A model generated the notes under the pieces. That model saw only the letters and a list, made by a program, of their open reading frames with translations. It had not been told where the DNA came from and did no database searches. Below are positions 50,991-59,769 of a DNA stretch of 64,000 nucleotides, one piece after another. This DNA is from Actinomadura cremea (GTDB lineage Bacteria > Actinomycetota > Actinomycetes > Streptosporangiales > Streptosporangiaceae). The stretch covers positions 1,043,177 through 1,107,176 of the forward strand of contig NZ_BMRF01000001.1 in the NCBI RefSeq assembly GCF_014648495.1, in the 5' to 3' direction. Position 1 is the first letter of the stretch. Every line of letters starts with the position of its first letter. The position numbers and the translations under genes are program-made.

Positions 50991-51158
50991 CTGATTATTC
51001 CGTTCACATCAATCTCCGCCAGTAAAGGCGTTCGGCTGTAAAATCCCAGGTAGATGGCCTACAACAGATGTCAGTGGCTGATGACCACAGACACTTGATC
51101 GCTCAGAGTCCAGGGTCAGACGAGGGTCAGACGATCAAGCCAAGGAGGTGATGCCCTC

Positions 51159-52502
51159 GTGGGGCACTCACGCAAGAGAGTGGGCAAGGACGGCAAGCCT
51201 CACTACACGGCCTACTACGACGACATTAGAGGCCGCCGCAGGTCAGCCGGTACCTACACCAACAAGAAGGAAGCGGACAAAGCATGGCAACGAGCAGAGA
51301 GCAAGGTCGCCGAGGGAAGAACAGGAGAACCGGCCCGAGGAAGGCAGAGGTTCAAGACTTACGTCGAGGAGACCTGGCTCCCCAACCACCAGATGGAGGC
51401 AAGCACCCGAGAGGCGTACACGTACTCGATCTACAAGCACCTCATGCCGGAGTTCGGCACCATGCGGATGGTCGACATCCTCCCCGAGCACGTCCGCAAC
51501 TGGATCACGAAGCTCAAGGACCAGGGTGTCACGCCGGTGACCATCCGCTACAACAAGATCATTCTCAGTGCCATCTTCACAACAGCCCTCGACGACCAGG
51601 TCACCTTCCTCCACCCCTGCCGCGGCGTGAAGACACCGCCCGTCCCGCGGAAACCCCTCCAGATCATCACCCCGGAGCAGTTTGACGACGTCTACCACGC
51701 GCTCCCCGCGGGGACCTTCCGCCTGCTCGCCGAGACCGAGATCGAAAGTGGCCTCCGCTGGGGTGAACTGAGCGAGCTTCGCGTCAGGGACCTCAACCTC
51801 AGATCACGCGTCCTCACCGTGAGCCGCACGGTCGTGGAGTTGAACCCGAAGTTCCACCCCGACGCCGGCCGGTTCCTGGTCAAGGACTACCCCAAGGACA
51901 AGGAGTACCGCCGCTTCAAGCTCAGCGCCCAGATGACCGCCAAGCTCGAAAAGCACATCGAGACCACCGCCCTGCCCCGTGACGCCCTCTTCTTCCAGAT
52001 GCCGCCCCAAGACAGCCCCCGCGCCCGCATCACCGAACTCCCCGACCCCGACGAACTCGGCATGACCGACCCGAACGAGAAGGGACGCACCTACAAGCAC
52101 GGAACACTCAGCGGCTACACCGCAGGCAAGTGCCGCTGTGACCACTGCCGAGCAACCTTCGCCATCTACCGAGCAGAGCGCCGATCCAGAGGCAGGGACA
52201 ACCCTCGGCGCCCTCGCACCCGCGAGACCGACGGCCACATCCCCAGCGACTGGTTCCGCCGGAACATCTGGAAACCGGCCCTGGCCGCCGCCGACCTCGA
52301 CTTCAACCCGACCATGCGCGACCTACGCCACGCCCACGCATCCTGGCTCCTCAACGGCGGCGCCGACCTCCAGGTCGTCAAGGAACGCCTCGGCCACGCC
52401 TCGATCGCAACAACCGAGCGCTACCTGCACACCCTCCCCAACGCCGACGAAACCGCCCTCGACGCCCTCGCTAGAACCCGGAGCAGAGCAGACAACCGAT
52501 AG
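51159..52502 (+). CDS. int: Tyrosine integrase with an inserted Cys-rich module
   Basis: A 447-residue recombinase. N-terminal GKDGKPHYTAYYDDIRGRRR, core-binding domain around residues 65-160, then ESGLRWGELSELRVRDL (catalytic Arg), MRDLRHAHASWLLNGG (H-x-x-H/R box) and HASIATTERYLHTL (Tyr). Between the first Arg and the H box it has an extra segment HGTLSGYTAGKCRCDHCRAT, which looks like a zinc knuckle, followed by a basic helix. GTG 51159 follows AAGGAGGTGA. It lies 168 bp from the tRNA-Pro att copy. No frameshift is present, so it may be active. Confidence 0.92.
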   Translation: MGHSRKRVGKDGKPHYTAYYDDIRGRRRSAGTYTNKKEADKAWQRAESKVAEGRTGEPARGRQRFKTYVEETWLPNHQMEASTREAYTYSIYKHLMPEFGTMRMVDILPEHVRNWITKLKDQGVTPVTIRYNKIILSAIFTTALDDQVTFLHPCRGVKTPPVPRKPLQIITPEQFDDVYHALPAGTFRLLAETEIESGLRWGELSELRVRDLNLRSRVLTVSRTVVELNPKFHPDAGRFLVKDYPKDKEYRRFKLSAQMTAKLEKHIETTALPRDALFFQMPPQDSPRARITELPDPDELGMTDPNEKGRTYKHGTLSGYTAGKCRCDHCRATFAIYRAERRSRGRDNPRRPRTRETDGHIPSDWFRRNIWKPALAAADLDFNPTMRDLRHAHASWLLNGGADLQVVKERLGHASIATTERYLHTLPNADETALDALARTRSRADNR

Positions 52503-52508
52503 CCCACC

Positions 52509-52541
52509 GGCGGAAGGGCCGGAGTCCCCGGCCCTTCCGCC
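52509..52541 (+). terminator. Terminator after the integrase
   Basis: A perfect 14-bp stem GGCGGAAGGGCCGG (52509-52522) with its complement (52528-52541) and a 5-nt loop, 7 bp after the stop. Confidence 0.85.
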
Positions 52542-52789
52542 GTCTTCAGGGTCGCCCAGCCGTCCAGAAGCTACGAGACACCGCCCCTCGCCGCCGGACT
52601 GGTTCGGCACTACATGGAGCTCTCACGCCGTGGAGCCTTCGAGGAAGCCCGCGATTCGACCAAGGGGACGGCGGGGCCGTCGATACGATCGAAGAACGTT
52701 GGTCTCCCGGCTCGCGCGGCGTCCGGATGTGGACCGGTTCCCATGACTTGCTTTGTATTGTCACTCGGTTACGTTGGTCAGGAGTTCTC

Positions 52790-54109
52790 ATGGCGTCACA
52801 GCAGTCCGGCCCCCCGTCGGGCACCCGCGACTTCCTCGCCGGTGCCCTGCGCAGCCGTGAGCACGTCTTTGCGCAGATCCGCGGGGTGTTCGAGCGGTAC
52901 GGGTTCGAGCCGTTGCAGACGCCGGCGTTCGAGCGGTTGGAGACTCTGACCGGCAAGTACGGCGACGAGGGCGACAAGCTGATCTTCAAGATCTTGCGTC
53001 GCGGGGAGCACGAGGCCACCGGTGAAGCGGATATGGCCCTGCGCTACGACATGACCGTCCCGCTCGCCCGAGTCGTCGCCGGCTACGGTTCGCAGCTCCC
53101 GATGCCCTACAAGCGGTTCGCGATGGGGCCGGTGTGGCGGGCCGACCGTCCGGGCAAGGGCCGGTTCCGCGAGTTCGCACAGTGCGACGTGGACGTGGTC
53201 GGTTCGGCGTCGCCCCTGGCCGACGCCGAGATCGTGTGCGCGCTCACCGATGCGCTGGACGCGGTCGGCGTCCGCGACTACCGCGTGCTGGTGAACTCGC
53301 GCCAGGCCCTCACAGGCCTGCTGGAGGTGTACGGCGTCCCCGCCGACCTCGGAGGCGACGTCCTCATCACCCTGGACAAGCTCGACAAGCTGTCGCCACA
53401 GAAGGTCGCGGCTGAGCTGGTGGAAGCCCGGTCCCTGGCCCCCGACATCGCCGATGCCCTGGTCGGTGACCTGACCGCCGATGACGCCGTCGAGCGGATG
53501 CACACCGCGCTCAAAGACAGCGAGGCCGGACGCGCGGGACTGGACGAGATCGGCCGTTTGCTGGAGTTGGCGTCGCCGAAGGTGGGCGAGGACCGCATCG
53601 CGTTCACCCCGAGCCTGGTCCGGGGGCTGGACTACTACACGGGCGTGATCTTCGAGGTGGTCGCCGAGGGGATGCCGGGTTCGATCGCCAGCGGTGGCCG
53701 CTACGACGGCCTAATCTCCTCGCTCGGTGGCCCGGACGTCCCGGCCTGCGGCGGTTCCCTCGGCGTCGAGCGCATCATCGGACTTCTCAGTGACGACGAA
53801 GGCGACGCGCACAGGATCGACATCGCCGCCACAGTGATCGCCGAAGACACCGCCTCAGAGGTCATGGGGTTCGCCGCGAAGCTGCGGGACGCTGGCCTGA
53901 GCACCGAGGTGTATCTGGCCGCAAGCCGCAAGCTGGCCAAACAGCTCAAGTGGGCCGCCGACCGCAAGGCGCGCTTCGCGCTGATCTACGGGGCGTCCGA
54001 CAAGGAAGCGGGAGTGATCACGGTCCGGGACATGGACACAGGGGAGCAGGCCCAGGTCCCGACCGGCGAACTTGCCGCGCACCTCACCGGGAGGTGCGGG
54101 CCGACGTAG
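52790..54109 (+). CDS. hisS: Histidyl-tRNA synthetase, eukaryote/archaea-like paralogue
   Basis: A 439-residue class II synthetase. Motif 2 region GRFREFAQCDVDVVG, DMALRYDMTVPLARVVA and the histidine loop VRGLDYYTGVIFE are all present, as is a C-terminal anticodon-binding domain (LRDAGLSTEVYLAASRKLAK). The wording (REFAQCDxD, LRYDMTVPLAR, GLDYYTGVI) is that of eukaryotic/archaeal enzymes rather than the bacterial type (RQFHQ, LRPEGT). GGAG sits 5 bp before ATG 52790. It lies inside accessory DNA, so it is likely a second copy of foreign origin. It could be a resistant or specialised paralogue. Confidence 0.88.
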   Translation: MASQQSGPPSGTRDFLAGALRSREHVFAQIRGVFERYGFEPLQTPAFERLETLTGKYGDEGDKLIFKILRRGEHEATGEADMALRYDMTVPLARVVAGYGSQLPMPYKRFAMGPVWRADRPGKGRFREFAQCDVDVVGSASPLADAEIVCALTDALDAVGVRDYRVLVNSRQALTGLLEVYGVPADLGGDVLITLDKLDKLSPQKVAAELVEARSLAPDIADALVGDLTADDAVERMHTALKDSEAGRAGLDEIGRLLELASPKVGEDRIAFTPSLVRGLDYYTGVIFEVVAEGMPGSIASGGRYDGLISSLGGPDVPACGGSLGVERIIGLLSDDEGDAHRIDIAATVIAEDTASEVMGFAAKLRDAGLSTEVYLAASRKLAKQLKWAADRKARFALIYGASDKEAGVITVRDMDTGEQAQVPTGELAAHLTGRCGPT

Positions 54110-54128
54110 TTCGACAAGGGAGGCACGG

Positions 54129-54740
54129 ATGGGCGTGCAAGGCGATCGCATCTTCGCCGCGATCGAGCAGAGGGGGTTCCCCGACCCCTGGTCGGCCTTC
54201 GGGGAGTGTCTGTCGTGGGAATCGGCCTACGCCGTCCAGCTCAAGCAGGCCATCGACCAGGCCCGCAAGGGCCCCGACGAGCACCTCACCCACACCATCT
54301 CCGAGCTGTTCGCCCAGAAGACCGGCAACCTCGCAGGCGCCCGCAAGCTCCTCGACGACGTGCTCATCGAGTACGACGAGAACGGCATGTGGCAGGTCCT
54401 GGACGAGCGCGCCGCACGCCTGGACATCGACGACGTCTCCGAACGCTGGGCCCGGGGCCTGGTCGAGCACCCCTTCCCCATCGCGCTGCTGTCCCTCCAG
54501 TTCAACTGGCGGTACATGAAGGAACACGGTGTCCGCGCCTTCTACGAGATGACCGCGCGCTACGTCGACGACCTCGCCGCCAACACCCGCCGCTGGGCCG
54601 AAGCATGGGCGGCCGAAGCCGCAACCGGCGTCATCGACCGAGTCACCACCGTCGAGTGCGACCTGGCCTCCGAAGAGGCCCCCATGCACTGCGACATCTG
54701 CAAGAAGACCATCACCGCACTGCTCTACCTGGACGAGTAA
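54129..54740 (+). CDS. Unknown protein coupled to the hisS paralogue
   Basis: A 203-residue, mostly helical protein: GDRIFAAIEQRGFPDPWSAF, AQKTGNLAGARKLLDDVLIE and ERWARGLVEHPFPIALLSLQ. The C-terminus has MHCDICKKTITALLYLDE with a CxxC pair. It starts 19 bp after the hisS stop with GGGAGG in front, so they form one operon. No family is recognised; a role linked to tRNA-His or to protecting the synthetase is possible. Confidence 0.7.
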   Translation: MGVQGDRIFAAIEQRGFPDPWSAFGECLSWESAYAVQLKQAIDQARKGPDEHLTHTISELFAQKTGNLAGARKLLDDVLIEYDENGMWQVLDERAARLDIDDVSERWARGLVEHPFPIALLSLQFNWRYMKEHGVRAFYEMTARYVDDLAANTRRWAEAWAAEAATGVIDRVTTVECDLASEEAPMHCDICKKTITALLYLDE

Positions 54741-54755
54741 CCGTCTCCACTCAGC

Positions 54756-54787
54756 AGAGAAGGACCGGACGAACCCGGCCCTTCTCT
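54756..54787. terminator. Bidirectional terminator between convergent genes
   Basis: AGAGAAGG (54756-54763) pairs with CCTTCTCT (54780-54787), and ACCGG/CCGG extends the stem. It lies between the hisS-linked gene and the DUF397 gene. Confidence 0.7.
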
Positions 54788-54984
54788 CACCTCAAGCCCA
54801 ACTCGTCCCGCTTCGCCCTAGCTACAAGCCCTGCAAAGACCTCCGCCGAGAGCGCGAGATGGCCGTCGCCCGGCGCCTTGCTATCCCGCATTCCGACAGC
54901 GCTGCCGAGGCGAGCGACCTCCACGCATTGACTGCTCGTGCCGTCACTGGACCGGCTGCTCTTACGCCACTGGGGGGAAGTCAC
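54787..54984 (-). CDS. DUF397 protein
   Basis: A 65-residue protein with the family core: QWRKSSRSSDGTSSQCVEVA, VGMRDSKAPGDGHLALSAEV and FAGLVARAKRDELG. GTG 54984 overlaps the stop of the DUF5753 gene by GTGA. These small proteins pair with HTH-DUF5753 regulators in streptomycete-type signalling (as in abaA/bld-like loci). Confidence 0.92.
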   Translation of the reverse strand: MTSPQWRKSSRSSDGTSSQCVEVARLGSAVGMRDSKAPGDGHLALSAEVFAGLVARAKRDELGLR

Positions 54985-55829
54985 GTGATGCTCTCCTTCA
55001 GTTGCTGGAGTAGGGCCCGGCTGGAGTCTACGGGGAGGGCCACCGCGCCGATGCGGTCGAACCGGTCCACGAGCCCGTTGACTTCGTCGGCCTCCTGGAC
55101 GATCCGTCCTCCGGTGGTCGCCTCCACGTAACCGATCAGTCCCTCCTTCACCTTGATGATCTTGAATGGCCCATCGAGGCCCGGGTGGGCGCCTGCGCTG
55201 TTCGGGACGATCCGGAGCATCACGTTGGGCAGCTCGGACATCTCGATGAGCTTGGCGAGTTGCTCGTGCATGACGGCCTCTCCGCCGACCATGCAGGCCA
55301 GAGCCGTCTCGGACAGCAGAACCCACAGGTCGGCCGGGTTCTGCTTCGTCAGGATCTCCTGGCGGGCGATGCGAACCTCGGCTCGCCGGTCGATGTCCGA
55401 TTCACGTCCCTCGAGGTAGAGAGCCCGCGTGTACGCGAAGGTCTGCAGCAACGCCGGGATCAACTGACCGGTATAGATCTTCAGGACGGACGCGCGCCCT
55501 TCCGACTCGGTAAAGGTCTTGAACCAGTTGGCGTCGTGCCCGAACCGGGCATACCAGAGCATGGTTTTGAACAGACCCCCGGTGTTCCACTCCTTGTCCA
55601 GAATGTCGGCCTGCGCGTCGGTCAGCGTCGCCTCGCAGTTCTCCAATCTGGAAATCGAGGAACGAGCGCAGTTGAGGAGCTTGGCCAGCGCGTGGCCGGA
55701 CATGCCGTGCTGCATGCGCTGAAACCGCAGGTGGTAGGCAGTCCAAGCCCACACGGACGATCGAGGGTCTGGAGACTCGTTGATATGCATGGGGCATCCG
55801 TCCGTCGGCTGAATTTCCAGGTGCTCCAT
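54981..55829 (-). CDS. HTH regulator with DUF5753 domain
   Basis: A 282-residue protein. The HTH is HGMSGHALAKLLNCARSSIS with RLENCEATLTDAQADILDKE. The DUF5753 part has VLKIYTGQLIPALLQTFAYT, RQEILTKQNPADLWVLLSET, MSELPNVMLRIVPNSAGAHP and GPFKIIKVKEGLIGYVEATT. It is coupled to the DUF397 gene and divergent from the 93-residue gene and the HATPase gene, a standard actinomycete layout. ATG 55790 (MHINESPD) is an alternative start. Confidence 0.92.
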   Translation of the reverse strand: MEHLEIQPTDGCPMHINESPDPRSSVWAWTAYHLRFQRMQHGMSGHALAKLLNCARSSISRLENCEATLTDAQADILDKEWNTGGLFKTMLWYARFGHDANWFKTFTESEGRASVLKIYTGQLIPALLQTFAYTRALYLEGRESDIDRRAEVRIARQEILTKQNPADLWVLLSETALACMVGGEAVMHEQLAKLIEMSELPNVMLRIVPNSAGAHPGLDGPFKIIKVKEGLIGYVEATTGGRIVQEADEVNGLVDRFDRIGAVALPVDSSRALLQQLKESIT

Positions 55830-55908
55830 GGAACGGCGACAGAGTAACCGTCACGGAGCACGCTTGTCCCGAAAACCCGAGGTCACAGCGGCAGAGCGGG
55901 AAAGCGAC

Positions 55909-56190
55909 ATGACGGACAATCTGGAAAATGAACTCGATCCAAGACGACGGCATCACCTCCTGACCTGGCTGGCGGACCAGCTGCAGCGCCACGAGATCCA
56001 CCCCGCCGTCCTGGGAACGGACGACAACGCCGTCCTCCGCGTAACGAGCCACCGGACGCACACCACCCGCTTCATCGCCTGCGTCCCCGCCCCGCAAGCC
56101 GGAACTTGGGCCTGGGTGTGGTCCAACGACTGGGCGCTGATCACCGACCCTCGGGCGGTACCGACGATCGCGGAGGCGATGAACTCATGA
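55909..56190 (+). CDS. Small conserved protein upstream of the HATPase
   Basis: A 93-residue protein: LDPRRRHHLLTWLADQLQRH, FIACVPAPQAGTWAWVWSND and WALITDPRAVPTIAEAM. The stop overlaps the HATPase start by ATGA. Such proteins accompany HATPase/DUF397 gene sets, with unknown role. Confidence 0.8.
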   Translation: MTDNLENELDPRRRHHLLTWLADQLQRHEIHPAVLGTDDNAVLRVTSHRTHTTRFIACVPAPQAGTWAWVWSNDWALITDPRAVPTIAEAMNS

Positions 56191-56573
56191 CGACCTGGAG
56201 CGTCCTGGGCTGCAGGACCTTGCCGGCCACCCCCGAGAGCGTCAGCGAGGCCCGCCGGTTCGCCGCCAAGATCCTGGACGACACCGACCGCACGGCAACA
56301 GCGCAACTGCTGATCTCCGAGGCATGCACCAACAGCGTGCGCCACTCCGACTCCCGCCACGGCGGAACGTTCACCCTCATCCTCTCCGACTGCGGCAACG
56401 CCCTCCGCTGCGAGGTGATCGATGCAGGCGCCCCCACCTGGCCGACCCGCCGCCACGGCACCGAACCCCGCGACCACGGTCACGGAATCCTCCTGATCGA
56501 AACCCTGGCCGCCCGCTCCGGCTACGACACCGACGAGACGGGCCGCCTTCACACCTGGTTCGAGATTGCCTGA
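56187..56573 (+). CDS. RsbW-like ATP-binding (HATPase_c) protein
   Basis: A 128-residue protein with the GHKL fold: AQLLISEACTNSVRHSDSRH (N box), VIDAGAPTWPTRRH (G1) and RDHGHGILLIETLAARSGYD (G2). Anti-sigma kinases and short regulatory ATPases have this shape. It is coupled to the gene upstream and divergent from the DUF5753/DUF397 pair. Confidence 0.92.
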   Translation: MTTWSVLGCRTLPATPESVSEARRFAAKILDDTDRTATAQLLISEACTNSVRHSDSRHGGTFTLILSDCGNALRCEVIDAGAPTWPTRRHGTEPRDHGHGILLIETLAARSGYDTDETGRLHTWFEIA

Positions 56574-56904
56574 CCAGCCGCAGGCCCCCAACCCGCAGAC
56601 GCCCCCCGTCTCGTTGAGCATCCGCACTCACCGAGACGGAAACGGGCCACCGTGATCACGCAACGGCCAAAGCGCTGCCCCTCAACCGCAGCGCATAAAC
56701 AACCGCGCACCCAGAATCGTGAAGCGTGGCCGTGTCGCAAAGCCGCATCAAAACCAAAAGCAGATAACCTATCGACTGTCCTCACCAAAATCGACCCCAT
56801 CGACATCAGTCGACACCTCTCAACCCAACACAGCCGTCTCGAACTCTACTCGAAACCGGTCGGCAGATTTAGCGGCCAACTCACTTAGAGGCTGCAAGGT
56901 AGGA
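56574..56904. other. Intergenic, A/C-rich stretch before the mobilisation genes
   Basis: About 330 bp. 56690-56880 is clearly lower in GC (CATCAAAACCAAAAGCAG and similar). No gene is supported. It leads into the dyad-rich segment proposed as oriT. Confidence 0.5.
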
Positions 56905-56961
56905 ACGTGTCGCGACACGTCGTGGATTCATCGGAATCCACCGCACACTGTTGTGGTGCGG
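56905..56961. other. Candidate origin of transfer (three dyads)
   Basis: ACGTGTCGCGACACGT at 56905-56920 is a perfect 16-bp palindrome. GTGGATTC (56922-56929) pairs with GAATCCAC (56934-56941) over a 4-nt loop. CCGCAC (56941-56946) pairs with GTGCGG (56956-56961). Such tandem dyads next to mobC and a relaxase gene are typical of oriT. Confidence 0.55.
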
Positions 56962-56993
56962 GACCGGGCGCGGTCCTGCTTCCGTGATCGGAG

Positions 56994-57416
56994 GTGTTCG
57001 CAGCGAGCAACGACCAGGTCAGCAGATCACCGAAGCTCCAGCGGCGCTCGCAGCTCGGCGGAGGCCGCCGGCGGAACCGAGAGATGCGCTTTCGGGTCAG
57101 CGACGAGGAATACGAAGAAATCCGCGCAGCAGCTCACCGAGCCGGAACGGCATACGGGACGTTCATCGTCCACACACTCCAGACAGCCGTCCACCAAAAC
57201 GGGCACGGACACCAGCAGACCACAGCGCTCTGTGAAGAACTACGCGCAATCGCGCGGCAGCTGAACAGAATCGGCGTGAACCTGAATCAACTGGCTCGCA
57301 TCGCCAACAGCACAGGACAAACGCCACCCGAACTGCCAGCCGCATTGACATACCTCGAAAAAATTCTCCGCAGAGTCGACGCGGCCTCCGTAGAGACGAG
57401 TCGGCGGCTGCGTTGA
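56994..57416 (+). CDS. mobC: MobC-like relaxosome accessory protein
   Basis: About 140 residues. MRFRVSDEEYEEIRAAAHRA starts a ribbon-helix-helix-like part; CEELRAIARQLNRIGVNLNQ and the following LARIANSTGQTP are the conserved MobC block. It helps the relaxase recognise and open oriT. The start is uncertain (GTG 56994 or an internal start near 57084). The stop overlaps the relaxase TTG start by TTGA. Confidence 0.85.
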   Translation: MFAASNDQVSRSPKLQRRSQLGGGRRRNREMRFRVSDEEYEEIRAAAHRAGTAYGTFIVHTLQTAVHQNGHGHQQTTALCEELRAIARQLNRIGVNLNQLARIANSTGQTPPELPAALTYLEKILRRVDAASVETSRRLR

Positions 57417-58969
57417 TCGGCAAAGTGACCCGAGGGCACAGCGTCGCACGCCTGCTCTCCTACCTGTACGGCCCCGGCAGGCGCAACGAGCACGTCAACC
57501 CCCACCTGGTTGCCGGGTTCCGGCTCCCGATAGCCCTGGAACCCGGCCTGGACACCCGCGGAGACCGGGACTTCCGGCACCTGGTCAGCGTCCTCACGTC
57601 ACCCCTGGACACCCTCCGGCACACCCCGCTGCCCTCGCTGGTCTGGCAGTGTTCAATCCGAGCGGCTCCCACCGACCGGCCCCTGTCCGACGACGAATGG
57701 GCCGACATCGCCGAAGAGGTGATGCATCAGACCGGGTTCGCCCCACGAGGTGACGACCGGGCCTGCCGCTGGATCGCAGTCAGGCACGCCGACGATCACA
57801 TCCACCTGGTCGCCGTCCTGGCCCGCGAGGACGGACGCAACCCCAGCGTCCATCGCGACTACTTCAAGGTCGCCGACGCCTGCCACACCATCGAAGAACG
57901 CTACGAACTCACCCGGACCGCTCCCGCCGATCGCACCGCGGCCCCGCGCCCCTCCCGCGCCGAAACCGAACTTGCGCACCGCAAGAACTGGCCAGAGCCA
58001 TCCCGCACCGCCCTACGCCGACACGTCGCGACCGCAGCAGCCGGCGCCGAGACCGAGGACGACTTCTTCACCGCCCTCAACCAAGCAGGAGTGCTGGTCA
58101 AGACCCGCCACAGCGTCCGCCCCCCTGGAGAGATCACCGGCTACGCCGTCGCGCTACCGCACCACACCAACCAGGAGGGGGAGCCGGTCTGGTTCTCCGG
58201 CGGGAAACTCGCCACCAACCTCACCCTCCCCAAACTCCGCCACCGCTGGTCCAACCCACCAGGAGCACATGCTCGACGAGCACCCAGGCGATATGCGCCC
58301 AGCGGAGTAGAACTCACCCACCAGGAACGATCAGCGGTCTACCAGCAGGCGGCCCGAGCCACCGCCACGGCCACCTGGCAGATGCGCCACATCCACGACC
58401 CTGCCGTCCGCGCCGACCTGGCCGCCGCTACCTCCGATGTCCTTCACGTCACCGCGGCCATCACCGGCAACAGAGAACTCGCGCAGGCCGCCGACTTCTA
58501 CGACCGCGCCGCGCGCGAGCCTTACGGACGTCAGCCACGCCCGACCCCCTTCGGCAGCACCCTCCGCACCGTCGCCCGAGCACTGGCCCGCTCACAAATC
58601 GGCACTCGCCTGAACCACAGCCACCGCCCCAGCCTCACCGGCGCCCTATCTCAACTCATCATCCACCTCGCCGCTCTCATCGAGACCATCGCGGACCTCC
58701 GGCAGACGCAGCAACGCATCGCCCAAGCAACAGCCGCCCGCAAAGCCGCCGTACAGCTCAACCGCCTCAGCCGAACAGGCCCCCACCCGACATCTCCGGA
58801 ACTACCAGCGGTGAAGAGGCCCCACAGCCCGAACCGCAGCGCTGCACGACTCGCAGCAGCCGACTTCCCCATCCCCCTCAGCGAGCAGCTGGCGAGCACT
58901 CGGTACCAACGCCCCCGGACGGCCGCCCCGCCGCCTGCTTACCCTCGCCGCCGTCCCCCATCGCGCTGA
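57413..58969 (+). CDS. Relaxase/mobilisation nuclease (MobA/VirD2-like)
   Basis: A 518-residue protein. The N-terminus MIGKVTRGHSVARLLSYLYG holds candidate Tyr17 and Tyr19. RWIAVRHADDHIHLVAVLAR carries His125, His129 and His131, the three-His metal motif. A helical central part follows, and the tail ends with the block RLAAADFPIPLSEQL. It nicks oriT and stays bound to the 5' end for transfer. The TTG start is coupled to mobC. The class resembles MOB_P-type actinobacterial relaxases. Confidence 0.88.
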   Translation: MIGKVTRGHSVARLLSYLYGPGRRNEHVNPHLVAGFRLPIALEPGLDTRGDRDFRHLVSVLTSPLDTLRHTPLPSLVWQCSIRAAPTDRPLSDDEWADIAEEVMHQTGFAPRGDDRACRWIAVRHADDHIHLVAVLAREDGRNPSVHRDYFKVADACHTIEERYELTRTAPADRTAAPRPSRAETELAHRKNWPEPSRTALRRHVATAAAGAETEDDFFTALNQAGVLVKTRHSVRPPGEITGYAVALPHHTNQEGEPVWFSGGKLATNLTLPKLRHRWSNPPGAHARRAPRRYAPSGVELTHQERSAVYQQAARATATATWQMRHIHDPAVRADLAAATSDVLHVTAAITGNRELAQAADFYDRAAREPYGRQPRPTPFGSTLRTVARALARSQIGTRLNHSHRPSLTGALSQLIIHLAALIETIADLRQTQQRIAQATAARKAAVQLNRLSRTGPHPTSPELPAVKRPHSPNRSAARLAAADFPIPLSEQLASTRYQRPRTAAPPPAYPRRRPPSR

Positions 58970-59197
58970 ACCCTGCGTGCCACACGCGCCACGCCGAGAC
59001 GCACGGTTGTGGCGTAATGATCAACGCCACCGCATACTAACGGAACGTAAAAGCCGATCACTCTGAGCATGTGGCATCGCGAGCACGGCACTCCGAAGAA
59101 CCTGCCAGCACGCCTGCTCAAGCCCCAACCAGGAAGGACGACACCGTGACCCAGCACCACCCGAACCGGCGACTCAACCTCGCCAAGGAGCACGCAC
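58970..59197. other. Intergenic region after the relaxase gene
   Basis: About 230 bp. No gene is supported. A short A/T-richer patch near 59030-59070 may hold a promoter. Confidence 0.4.
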
Positions 59198-59767
59198 ATG
59201 GCCAACCTAACGCAAGGCCCCCTCGGCCCGTCCCGTGACGACCAAGAAACAACCCGGCTCGCCGCCGCCGTGCCCGAACACGTCCAGAGCCTCAACCACG
59301 CCACTGCCGGCCCGCCCGGCCTGACTCTCCCCGCCACCGCGTACGCCATTCTCGGCAACCTAGGTGCAGCAGCCTTCGGCCTGGACCAGCTCCTCGACCA
59401 GCTCAACCGCTTCTTCCTGCGCGAGCTTCAAGTCGGCCGCCTTGGCCATGACCACGGCGAAGACATCACCGAAGTCCTGAGCCGCCACGGCCAGTCACTG
59501 ACCGAAGCCCGCCACCACGCACAAGCTCTCTGCACGGTCCTCACCGAAGCGCAAGCAGAGATCAACGCTGTCCACAGCCATCCAGCCCAGCCCACGAATA
59601 GCATCCGCGCCCGCGACAAGACGTACGAAGACGACAGAGCCAGCGCCTCACTGGCCGCCGAAGACTTCCCCGTGCCCATCACCGAAGCGACACTCCTCGC
59701 GCAGCCTCCCGACAGCGGCAGTCCCTTCCGCGCCCAAACTCGCCGCTCGAACAGCCAGGAGGTCTGA
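59198..59767 (+). CDS. Mobilisation-associated protein, unknown
   Basis: A 189-residue helical protein: LTLPATAYAILGNLGAAAFG, LDQLLDQLNRFFLRELQVGR, LTEARHHAQALCTVLTEAQA. Near its C-terminus ASLAAEDFPVPITEATLLAQ resembles the relaxase tail (ARLAAADFPIPLSEQLAST). It follows the relaxase gene and directly precedes the excisionase remnant. It is probably part of the transfer module. Confidence 0.7.
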   Translation: MANLTQGPLGPSRDDQETTRLAAAVPEHVQSLNHATAGPPGLTLPATAYAILGNLGAAAFGLDQLLDQLNRFFLRELQVGRLGHDHGEDITEVLSRHGQSLTEARHHAQALCTVLTEAQAEINAVHSHPAQPTNSIRARDKTYEDDRASASLAAEDFPVPITEATLLAQPPDSGSPFRAQTRRSNSQEV

Positions 59768-59769
59768 AC

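Noticed and set aside
52542-52789. T-box riboswitch before hisS
   Set aside because: No specifier hairpin or T-box bulge sequence is visible in the 250-bp leader.
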